A stretch of DNA of 64,000 bases from Agelas oroides (lineage: Eukaryota > Porifera > Demospongiae > Agelasida > Agelasidae), in NCBI GenBank assembly GCA_949130485.1, contig OX422200.1:3084274-3148273 (forward strand), written 5' to 3'. Below are positions 54,844 to 64,000 of this stretch, one piece after another (position 1 is the stretch's first letter; the number at the start of each line of letters is the position of its first letter). The notes beneath the pieces were generated by a model. That model worked only from the letters and a program-made list of their open reading frames with translations. It made no database searches and was not told the DNA's origin. Both the position numbers and the translations under genes were made by a program.

Positions 54844-55083
54844 ATACAAAGCCCTATCCCTACATCTTTTTACACTACAGTTGCACTCTAGGGTGGAACA
54901 CGGATGCAGGGATGGGACTTTGTATATTCACCTTCACTTTTACATCTACGTTTTGGCATGCCATCCTTACATCTTTTAATGTTTTTCTTTTCTTGTAAGA
55001 CAAGGTATAAGTGGTGTACTAAAGGGCTATAATCGAGAAACTTGCGTCACATGTAAACCAATTTTCTAACTTGTTTTCTCTAG
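54844..55083. other. Region between DIRS and the ankyrin exon
   Basis: A hairpin (GAATATACAAAGCCC near 54840 against GGGACTTTGTATATTC near 54912) may belong to the DIRS terminus. The last bases form the TTGTTTTCTCTAG acceptor of the ankyrin exon. Confidence 0.4.
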
Positions 55084-58000
55084 CGACCCACCTGCTGGAC
55101 AAAATGGATCGAGAATAACCCCCAAAAAGTACCAACCACACTAGAGAAATGTGTACACAAGTTTTTCAAGCAGCGAGACCAAAGCAAATTTCGTTGGACA
55201 TTTCTACATGCAGTGTGTAGCAGCCGTCTCCCTATACATTTTTGCAAAGCAATCTTCTCATGTCTGAGGAAGGAATGTCTGCTCAGCCAGCTTGGAGCAA
55301 AGGACTCAGATGGAGACACCCCTTTGAGTAGTATGATTAGAACTGGAAATGTGGACAGTGAATGCATTGCACTGCTACTGCAGCAGATACCAAGCTACAC
55401 AAAGCACATGCTGCAAAGCAGAAACAAGAAAGGCGAAACTCCAATTGAGAGGGCATTTGATTTGCAAGAATGGGATGCTGTTGGACTACTCCTGAAGGAG
55501 TGCATTCAAAACAAGATACTCCCTGAGCTAACAGGGATTGGTGCAGAGGTACCAAATGTGAAAACCCTCCTACACAAAGCATTTGAACGCAAAAATGTGG
55601 AGTACCTTCAGATTTACCTTGCTGTGTGCAGAGAATGCAACGTAAAACCTGGGCTCCTTGTTCAAACCAAGAAGGGCCATACTCCCTGGCAGTACTTTCT
55701 GATGAGCCACAAAAATCTCACACTGATGCAAAGAGCTTTGGACACCTTGGTTGAATTTGGAGTTAACATCAACACACTCTACATTGACACGGCATCACGT
55801 GCATCACTGCTGCATGAAGCATATAGGCGAAACAATGAAGTGCTTGTCAACTGCCTGGTTGAAGCAGGGGCAGACAGAGAAGTAAAAGATGCCCGTGGAC
55901 TGAAGCCGTCTGACCGCAAGAGAGCTGTTGACATTGAAGTAGTGTTAGCAATTCAGCCAGAAAATCCCCTAGTACATAGTACAAAAAGTTCTCGAAAGCG
56001 GGCAAAGAGGAGGGAGATGAGGAGGAAGCAACATGAGAACCAGAATGAAGAGGATGTCAATGTCCCAATGGCTGACAATCACCAGAATGAAGAGAATGTG
56101 GCAGATGTCAACATCCCAATGGCCGACAATCACCAGAATGAAGAGAATGTGAACGTCCCAATGGCCGACAATCACCAGAATGAAGAGAATGTGGCAGATG
56201 TCAACGTCCCAATGGCCGACAATCACCAGAATGAAGAGAATGTGGCAGATGTCAACGTCCCAATGGCCGACAATCACCAGAATGAAGAGAATGTGGCAGA
56301 TGTCAACGTCCCAATGGCTGACAACCACCAGGAGCCCGTACCAAAACGACATGATAATGTAGAGGTATGATATGGTGCAATTAACTCAAAATCGCATCCT
56401 CATCATTTTCCAGCTAAATAGTCTGCTTTGCCATATACCGTCATTATAACGGTAGGAAATTAAATAATTTCAAATCTGGCTTCCGCTAGCTAGATTAGAT
56501 TCACAAAAACTTCCAGGAACCCAATTTCTTCCGCTGGATTGGATCTACCGCTGTAATGGAAGCACATTTTCCAAGAAAAGCACTAGCCACGTACGGAGGC
56601 TTCTTCGCCCCAGGAGTGTTGCTTGCAATACTAAATTACCATAGGCTTTCCCAGAAGTGTATAGGCTCCAGGAGCTTTGATCGTCTGAGCTTCGTTCTGT
56701 CTGCCAGTGACTATAGTGTCCGTACTTTTTTTTGATAAGAACACGGTCTGAGTGAACTACAACGCCTCTGCCAGTGCTTCACAAGTGTTGTTTTGATAGG
56801 AACGCTTACTGGTGCACTAAACAAACTCGTTCTGCCTGTGACTTGCCATTTTGTTTTGCTAAGAATGCTTGGTGGTGTCTACTACTGCTGGCTCTACAGC
56901 TGGCTCACAGCTAAATTGGATTCACTCGAAAATAATTAGTGCAGCTAACTTCATAATTGGATTAACAAAAATCCCAAGAGCTGAATTTCTTCCACTAGAT
57001 TGGATCTACAGTTCTGTTAGAATAACGACGGTATCCTAGAAACAATGTCTGTTGTAGATATACCACTCTGACCTTTGGCACTCATCTATGACTTCCTATA
57101 GTTGTATTGTGCTGCAAGGCAGTTGCACAATATAGCTAACTTAGGTTTGTGCTGTAATAGTACAGACTGTCCACATGTACCTGTAGCTCATTAGTGGCTA
57201 CAGTATTAGCTGCTGCTTGTGTGTTGTTGGTGTATATTGTATAATCAAGAGTTTATTACAGTGTACAAGGTATCAAAGTTTAATTAGGATAGCTACCACA
57301 TTTGCTATACAGGTGCATTTACCCCATTCATTGGAGCCTGCTGAAGCCACAATGCAGCAGCCATCACCTGCTGTGCATGCTCCCACACCTGAATGTACTG
57401 TGACTACTGTTGCCAGGGTATGTACAATACACTGACCCCTTACTTCTGACAGAAACTTGTATGGCTGGTATTCCCAGAAAACCTTAGGTGGGAAGCCAAC
57501 CTTCTCTATTTCTTTACTAAGGCTACCATGCATGCAGGTTGTAATCAGGGACGGATCCAGGGGGGGCATGGGGGGCCCATGCCCCCCCCCTTCGGGACTG
57601 AGCAAGCGCTAAACACGGAGGTTTACCACGCACTTAGTGGACGTAGCTACTCCGACACAGCGCACATCTCTATTATGAATCACTGCTCCATGTCCTGCAA
57701 ACATAAAGCACTCAAATCTGCAGCTCCCAGGAGACAGTTCTGTGGCAGTGCCTCATATACAAAGGCTGATTCCGAAGGGAAGGGGCTCCGAGAAACGACC
57801 ATACGATGAATCGCCTGAGTTACACTCCAGTTGTCACAAATTTTGTGTGGTTATGGTGGTCTCCGACGGCCTCACATGCAGAAGCACTCTCATATGGTCT
57901 AATTTTCATGGGGGAGCATGCCCCCAGACCCCCCTAGAACGCTGTGCGTTAGGCCTATACAGTGTCGGATCTAGGGTTTTGAAAAGGGGGGTTCCAGTGT

Positions 58001-59960
58001 GCACTTGATCGCTATACTTGGCCAAGCATAAGAAAGCACGTGAAGCGCGCCTGCTAGGGGGGTCTGGGGGCATGCCCCCCAGGAAAATTTTTGATTTCAG
58101 ACCTTCTGAGATCGTTCTAGTGCCATTTTGGGATGAAATAGCAGGAGTTGGACGACCTACTGCCAAATCTAGTCATTGTGTTTGAAGCCTTTAAACGCTC
58201 GCAGAATTTAAAGGCGTGGCTCCGCTTCGTTTCGCGGAGGCTGCCAGCCGTAAGGTGTGGGAAAAGAAAAAGAAAATTTCAGCTAGCTACTGTACTTGTT
58301 CAGTCGTTGCTCTGTTGAGCTGAGAGATACAAATACTAACTGTGTGTCATCGGATCCTTAGTTATTTGTTATGGTATTCGACTATGGTTAGTGTGGGCCG
58401 TAGTGTATGTCGTTTGCACAGACTTACTACTGAAGTATTCGTGAAGGCAGTCCTTCGAAAGGGGGGTTCCATAGAACCCATGCAACCCCCTCTAGATCCG
58501 CCACTGCTATACGCGCAAAAAAAAAAACTGTGCGCGCTGCGTGCGCCACATGGCCGCACCAACCCCACTCTAGCTCCATGTGTGCCCCCCCCCTTCTTCA
58601 ATCTCTGGATCCGCCCCTGGTAATCGATCACTGAATATGGTTTGGGGCTATTATTCCTTCCTTGTAGGCTGGTTCTTGGCTTGTTCATACATGTGTATTA
58701 TGTATACTTATACAAACACTTTGGAATGCAAGTTACTACTTAATCACTGAGCAGTGCAGGTGATGCATGTCGTTGTTTGTCAAACTTGCGTTAATCACAA
58801 TGGCTAAAGATTAGGAGTGAGAAGGAAAGAGCATGTAAACTGGTGCCCTCCAAGTAAATTACATCTCAACACATGCATGTGGCTTCTTCCTACGCCACCC
58901 ACAAGGTGCATGTGCATGGCACATTCCGTGCATGTGTGTACCTATGTAAATATTGTACAGTAACCGATTTTGTGGATCTTTTCACATCAATTTGCAGGCA
59001 CCATTGCCGATTATAATCAATGGGACATCAGTGACATCTTCCCCTGACTTGCACCAGCATATTGTTGAGGATGATCATTCTGTACGTAAAATGTGGTTGT
59101 TGTGGGTATCCTTCTTATGTAGTCATGCCATTGTGTACATATTTTGTAATGTTTGCAAAGTGGAAGGCTGAGTAAATGGTCGTTTAAATTCCTTCTTTTT
59201 TTTTCAGCCTCAGTTCAGCAACTGTGACAACAACTCTTTCCTTGGACATCCGGACCACTATTTTAAATCCATAGTTGGGGTATGTGATGAATGCATACTG
59301 CATGTGTTGTAGTGTAAGTTCATCTTGGGACAAAGTTTTGCATTTTAATATTCCATAAAAGGGAAGTGATCAATGTACAGACAACACTAATAATCAGATG
59401 TCTATAAACAAAAAATCTAAGGCACATGCAATGATAGTTCCTCTCTCCTATTAGAAGTGGTAACACCCTGCCACTAGGTCTGCATGAAGGCAGGAAAAAC
59501 AACTAAATGCACAAAGATGGTACCTAAACCATTATACCATTATGTTGGCAAGGACCTGCACATTTCAGTGTCATACATTTAGGTCTGGTCCACAGTGCAA
59601 AATCATAAAAAATTGCTGTTCGATCATTGAGTGAGCACTGAGCAACCCTACTCAACATTAATTTTTGCACACGCAGCTATGGTGACAAATATCATGCATG
59701 CAGCAGCAAAGGTCTTGCAGCCTAATTCCCAGTAGTGCAGAAATCTCACCAAGAGTTGCTTCAGAAAATTACATAGCATTTGAAAAGACATACTTCTCGC
59801 TCGAACATTTCAGACTATCACGTTGATCGTATCTATTTGTATGGCACTTAGCTCTTTGCATATTGCTGAAACTTAGCTTGGTGTTAGGTAATCCCATACT
59901 GACCACTATGCTTGTGCTCTGTTGTAATAGGTTTGTGGAGCAGACACCTCAATAACGTAG
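55084..59960 (+). CDS. Ankyrin-repeat protein with 17-aa tandem repeat, 5' end not found
   Basis: Exons 55084-56364, 57313-57417, 58998-59081, 59208-59279 and possibly 59931-59960 (stop). All junctions are phase 0. The large exon encodes about 427 aa: degenerate ankyrin repeats (DSDGDTPLSSMI, NKKGETPIERAF, SLLHEAYRRNNEVLVNCLVE, AGADREVKDARGLKPSD), then a basic stretch (SSRKRAKRREMRRKQ, possible nuclear signal), then about six MADNHQNEENVADVNVP units. It opens at a splice acceptor, and no start exon is visible upstream, where the DIRS element lies. Small exons add short Pro/His-rich segments. No signal peptide or enzyme domain is seen. Role unknown; ankyrin repeats suggest protein binding. The final exon is weakly supported. 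Confidence 0.6.
56040..56335 (+). repeat. Coding 51-bp (17-aa) tandem repeat
   Basis: About six units of 51 bp, with one shorter unit lacking ADVN, encoding N-V-A-D-V-N-V-P-M-A-D-N-H-Q-N-E-E. Units are nearly identical. The duplicate gene at about 60750-60815 has only one unit, so the array expanded or contracted after duplication. Confidence 0.9.
56436..57033. mobile_element. TACCGTCRTTAT-terminal MITE (ankyrin gene intron 1)
   Basis: 598 bp with inverted ends TACCGTCATTATAAC and GAATAACGACGGTA. It contains two diverged copies of an ATTGGATTAACAAAAATYCC block that also occurs at about 30845-30905 in the C45 gene. Confidence 0.55.
57546..58619. mobile_element. CAGGGGCGG-terminal transposon, copy B, with nested insertion
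   Basis: Begins CAGGGACGGATCCAGGG and ends CTGGATCCGCCCCTG. It is flanked by a perfect 5-bp duplication GTAAT (57541-57545 and 58620-58624). It is the reverse-oriented homolog of 1839-2374. The paralogous site in the tandem duplicate (about 61310) lacks the element, so the insertion postdates the duplication. A second element sits inside it at 57960-58506. Confidence 0.8.
57960..58506. mobile_element. CAGTGTCGGATC element nested inside copy B
   Basis: 547 bp with ends CAGTGTCGGATCTAGGG and CTCTAGATCCGCCACTG, flanked by CTATA (57955-57959 and 58507-58511), a 5-bp duplication. Copy A at the other end of the window shows the unoccupied site. It has its own GGGGGTCTGGGGGCATGC block, so it is a related subfamily. 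Confidence 0.8.
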
Positions 59961-61394
59961 CAGCTGCATCAGATACATGTTTTAAGTTTGTATGTTGAAA
60001 TGTTGATGTCAAGTGTTTTGTTGAAATGTTTGATGTGATGGTTTTATGAAACTACGCTATTGAAGCTCGTTTTGAATCACTCCACCTGAATCTGCACCCT
60101 TGCATTTTTCTTTATCACAGCTCCGCAGCTAATTTTGAAACTATCCACTCTGCATACATGTCAACTGCCCTTCTGCCATTGCATTACAGAATGCAGCTTA
60201 GCTAACATTTATCACTGCTCATTTGAAACCTCTTGTCCTATGTATGACATTGCCCCTTTGATTTTATGATGGCTCAATTTAAGTTTCCCCTCTGCCCTTG
60301 TAACTCTGTTTGAATCACTTCACTTAAACCTGTAACGTAAAACCTGGGCAATGTAAAACCTGGGCTCCTTGTTTCAACCAAGAAGGGCCACACACCCTGG
60401 TGGTACTTTCTGATGAACCATAAAGATCTCGCACTAATGCAAAGAGCTTTGGATACCTTGGTTGAATTTGGAGTTAACATCAACACACTCTACATTGACA
60501 CGGCATCACGTGCATCACTGCTGCATGAAGCATATAGGCGAAACAATGAAGTGCTTGTCAACTGCCTGGATGAAGCAGGGGCAGACAGAGAAGTAAAAGA
60601 TGCCCGTGGACTAAAGCCATCTGACCGCAAGAGAGCTGTTGAGATTGAAGTAGTGTTAGCAATTCAGCCAGAAAATCCCCTAGTACATAGCACAAAAAGT
60701 TCCCGAAAGCGGGCAAAGAGGAGGGAGATGAGAGGAAGCAACATATGAGAACCAGAACGAAGAGAATGTGGCAGATGTCAACGTCCCAATGGCCGACAAT
60801 CACCAGGAGCCTGTACCAGAACAACATGACAATATAGGCGAAACAATGAAGTGCTTGTCAACTGCCTGGATGAAGCAGGGGCAGACAGAGAAGTAAAACC
60901 TTTGGCAGTCACCTATAACTAGGTGTATTGTGCTGCAAAGCAGTTTACATAATATAGTAGCAACTATCTGTAGTTCATAGCTATTACTGTTACTAGTGGC
61001 CACAGTATTAGCTGCTTGGGTATAATCAAGAGTTTATTACAGTGTACAAGGTATCAATCTTTAATTAGGATAGCTACCACATTTGCTATACAGGTGCATT
61101 TACCCCATTCATTGGAGCCTGCTGAAGCCACAATGCAGCAGCCATCACCTGCTGTGCATGCTCCCACACCTGAACGTACTGTGACTACTGTTGCCAGGGT
61201 ATGTACATACTAGCCCTTGTTTCTGACAGAAATAAGGCTAGTATCAGTGCATGTGCAATTCGTTATATAGTTGTAAAGCTAACTTTCTCCATCTCTTTAT
61301 GCATGCATGTTGTAATCCATTGCGGAATACTTTAGTGCAAGGCTGCTATTCTTACAGCGTAGGCTGGCTCTTGGCCTACATAGCTAATACATAT

Positions 61395-61599
61395 GTGACA
61401 GTCTTGTGTAGAAACTGGAGATTACTTCATCGCATATTTTGATTGTGTAGCCACAGTACCATATGCATTTTGTAGACACCAGACTTTCTTGCATCTACAA
61501 GTGTGTGTTAACCCCATCCTTAACAAAAGTTCACCGATACAAACACAGCAATGTGATCAAAATACACGACTAGTCTTCACTTCTACACGAGACTGTTAC
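61395..61599. mobile_element. GGCAGT-type foldback MITE, copy 3 (diverged)
   Basis: GTGACAGTCTTGTGTAGAAA pairs with TTCTACACGAGACTGTTAC. Same layout as 40398-40656 and 46976-47202. Confidence 0.5.
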
Positions 61600-61806
61600 G
61601 TATCATGTCAAAAACTCATCACACTTAGGAATGTGTTAGTGTTTCCAGTTGACTACAATTGCTGAGCAGCGTAAGTGGTTTCATTGCTTGTCAAACAAGT
61701 AGAATTGCACCATAATATGTGCTGTGGTTTCTTCATATGCCACCCACAAGGTGCATGCTGAGGCACACACTGTGCATGTGTATACCTGAAGTACTTGTAA
61801 CAGTAA

Positions 61807-62219
61807 CAGTGGAAACCCTCTAAAGCAAACACTATTGGGAGTTAACGTTTTATTCCTTATAGCAAAGTGTCCCTAACTCTGCATGGGGCTTCTGCTATAT
61901 TTGCAGTAAGCAGGCTGATGAGCACAATGTGGCCACATTTCAGAGCTTTCCCTTGCTATACAAAGGTAACCAGAGTCTAGTACTATGAGTAACAGCACTA
62001 ATCTAATGTTCAAGTTGTTAACTGCAGAAGGGCTGGTGAACACTTTTGCAGAGAATGTCAATGGGTGTCTGCTAAAACAGAATTGTTAAGCATACAATTA
62101 GAAGTGCAAAACATATCCTTTATACAGTGTAGCCTGAAGTGAATGGAGGGACGGTCAGGTGAAGTGTCAGTTATATAGTGGTTGTCTGCTGCTGAAGGGT
62201 GTCTACTAAGGTTCCACTG
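61807..62219. mobile_element. CAGTGGAAACC pogo/Tigger-like MITE
   Basis: 413 bp from CAGTGGAAACC to GGTTCCACTG, with TA-rich flanks. The matching position in the first copy (near 58966, ACAGTAACCGATTTTGTGG) is empty, so this is another post-duplication insertion. Confidence 0.65.
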
Positions 62220-62519
62220 TATTTGTGGATCTTTCCCACACTAATTTACAGGCACCACTGCCAATCATACTCCATGGAACTGCTGTGGCATCCTCCCCTG
62301 ACTTGCACCAACATATTGTTAAGGATTATGATCCGGTATGTAAAATATTAGTGGTCATTGTGTGTACCCTTCCTACATGCATGTAACCATGCCATTGTTG
62401 TGTGTTTACGAAATTAATGTGAATAGCTAGTTGAGTAAAAGGTTCAACTCACTGACTGTGACAACAACTCTTTCTTTGGACATCCGGAACACTATTTTAG
62501 GTCCTTAGTTGGGGTATCT

Positions 62520-63730
62520 GACAATAAGAGCGCATAAGGATGGGCACGAAGACCCTGACAATAACCCACTTCCCGTCCATTCTTATGCACACTTAGCGAC
62601 AAGCACGTACTGTGTTGTTGATCTTGAGACAAAGGTTTGAGTGAGTTGTTGATCCCATAACAAGATCAAGTGATCAGTATTCAGGCACCACAAATAATCA
62701 GGTGCTTGTATGCAGATTTTCACTGGTACAGAAATTTCACTGTGAGTTGCTTTAGCGAAGGAACAGGGAATATGAAGACACACTTCTTAGCCAATTATAG
62801 CTCTTGAACTGTCAAATTGATCATATTTGCCACAAGAGAAAAGAGATGTTTGAGTACAACTTTTCGTGGTATATAACCAATTATTTATGTGGCTTAGTTC
62901 TTTGCTTACATGTGTCTGAACACTGAACTCTAGTTCAAATGATCTTTGTGAGATATGCTACCCTATATATTAGATCCATACACGTGTGTATATAACTTTA
63001 GCTCAGGCCACTCCCAGATTTTATCTTGCAGCTGTTGAGGAAAATTGGGAGAAGGCCTGGGAACAAAGTTAGTGCATGTTATATACCAGAGCTTATCATT
63101 ACCTAGGCAACATATTGAAATCTCTCTTGTACAGTGGTCTATGAATAGTAGTTGTCTTTTTAAAATATGAGGTGAACAGTACATTTGCTTTACTACTTGC
63201 TTGTGCTCCATCACACTAGATCTATGGTCCGGACCCTCAATAATGCAACTGTCATCATCAGATACACGTGGCATTTGTACATGGAAAGTTGTGATGTGAA
63301 ATGTTCTACATGTATGTTGAATTCATGAAACCATCCTATTGCAACTCGTTTGGACCACTTCACCTCAGGTCCTGAATCTGTACCCTCCCTTTAGTTATTT
63401 TTATATCACTGTTGTGCAAATGTTTGAACTACCCACTGAACTGAAAACTGCCCACCATTGCATCAGCATGGCTAACATTTCCCCTTGATAGTGACTCGTA
63501 TTATAACTCCTTTTGAATCAATCTGCATGTTAGTTTGCTGTATCTCACTTTCAAAAAAACTGAAACTACCCTCCTATCACCAGTGCATGTAGCTCAATCA
63601 ACATTGCCCTTTGTCACATCAGGGCTTGTTTTATAATATTGTTCTTCAGCGCCTTTCATTTTTGTTACTTGTCATCTTCATTTTTCAGATCTGCAGTCCA
63701 ACTTAAGAACAGTCCACAGTCTTGTTCCCT
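62520..63730. other. Duplicate 3' flank, no gene recognised
   Basis: Diverged copy of 59285-60310 (shared segments around the TCAATAA and CTCGTTT-GA blocks). A TAGCTCAGGCCACTCCCAG hairpin of the MULE-like family lies at about 62999-63071. No intact exon was found. Confidence 0.4.
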
Positions 63731-63733
63731 ATA

Positions 63734-63938
63734 TAGTCTCATACCCAGACTACCCATTAAAGCCTTAGTGGGTGGTCTGGGTATGAGACTAACTTCTTGT
63801 CTCTGCCCACAATGTCTGTATCTGGGAAGCCTGACAGTCTCCTAGTAATACATGTAGCCTCGTTCCCAGGCCGTTCCCGCCTCCAGTTTTTGATCGCTTG
63901 CAGTATAAAAACGGAGGGGAAGGCCTGGGAGAAAGAGT
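63734..63938. mobile_element. Two TAGYCTC hairpin MITEs at the right edge
   Basis: 63734-63791 is a TAGTCTCATACCCAGAC hairpin. About 63855-63938 begins TAGCCTCGTTCCCAGGCC with the opposed AAGGCCTGGGAGAAAGAG end. Both are members of the dispersed family. Confidence 0.6.
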
Positions 63939-64000
63939 CACGTGCGTGACGTCAGATAGACATGAGGGTAGACGTGAGGGGGGCGGTGCCCGATCGTTGT

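Larger units (their letters stand above)
60330..62513 (+). pseudogene. Degraded tandem duplicate of the ankyrin gene
   Basis: 60330-60830 matches the 3' part of the ankyrin exon (from the NVKPGLLVQ region) at high identity. It lacks the 5' half, has lost one G in GATGAGGAGG (near 60729), which shifts the frame, and keeps a single 17-aa unit. A 65-bp internal block (about 60533-60597) is repeated at about 60833-60897. Downstream, 61093-61199, about 62252-62335 and about 62452-62513 match the small exons of the first copy with substitutions. The frameshift and missing 5' half indicate a pseudogene. Confidence 0.7.

Overview
The window is nuclear DNA of an animal. It holds intron-rich genes with canonical GT-AG splice sites, metazoan domain architectures, abundant MITEs, microsatellites and a DIRS retroelement. 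The gene set and the dense load of small foldback elements fit an early-branching or marine invertebrate such as a sponge or cnidarian. I cannot fix the species from sequence alone.

Five host genes could be assembled exon by exon with consistent splice phases. From left to right they are: (1) a 12-exon PARP14-like mono-ADP-ribosyltransferase on + (5974-19575, about 2087 aa: RRM-like repeats, KH-like region, three macro domains, WWE, PARP catalytic domain); (2) a 14-exon whirlin (WHRN)-like scaffold on - (25017-19934, about 832 aa: HNN-PDZ-PDZ-HNN-PDZ), tail-to-tail with the PARP gene; (3) a 13-exon secreted C45/dcd1-like Ntn hydrolase on + (26556-35598, about 445 aa); (4) a two-coding-exon cyclophilin H (PPIH) on - (37120-36066, 176 aa), tail-to-tail with gene 3; (5) a 17-exon drebrin-like/Abp1 gene on + (37316-48048, about 508 aa: ADF-H, coiled coil, acidic Tyr-rich linker, SH3), head-to-head with PPIH across about 195 bp. 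The genes have unrelated jobs (ADP-ribose signalling, PDZ scaffolding, lipid-amide or peptide-type hydrolysis, splicing-linked prolyl isomerisation, actin-endocytosis linkage). What ties them together is layout: two convergent pairs, one divergent pair and very short intergenic gaps.

The left flank (1-5900) is mostly transposon debris: a gag-type zinc knuckle, a broken Ulp1-protease/PHD ORF and an 816-bp near-palindrome. The right third (48-64 kb) is accessory: a Penelope-like fragment, a DIRS tyrosine-recombinase retroelement with decayed ORFs on -, then an ankyrin-repeat gene carrying a 17-aa tandem repeat and followed by a degraded tandem duplicate of itself. Each copy of that duplicate carries its own later MITE insertions.

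The most informative non-genic finds are a MITE family ending in TAGYCTCGTTCCCAG with 9-bp target duplications, a CAGGGGCGGATCC family with 5-bp target duplications including a nested insertion, a minisatellite bounded by inverted repeats, and genes whose splice sites are formed by microsatellites.
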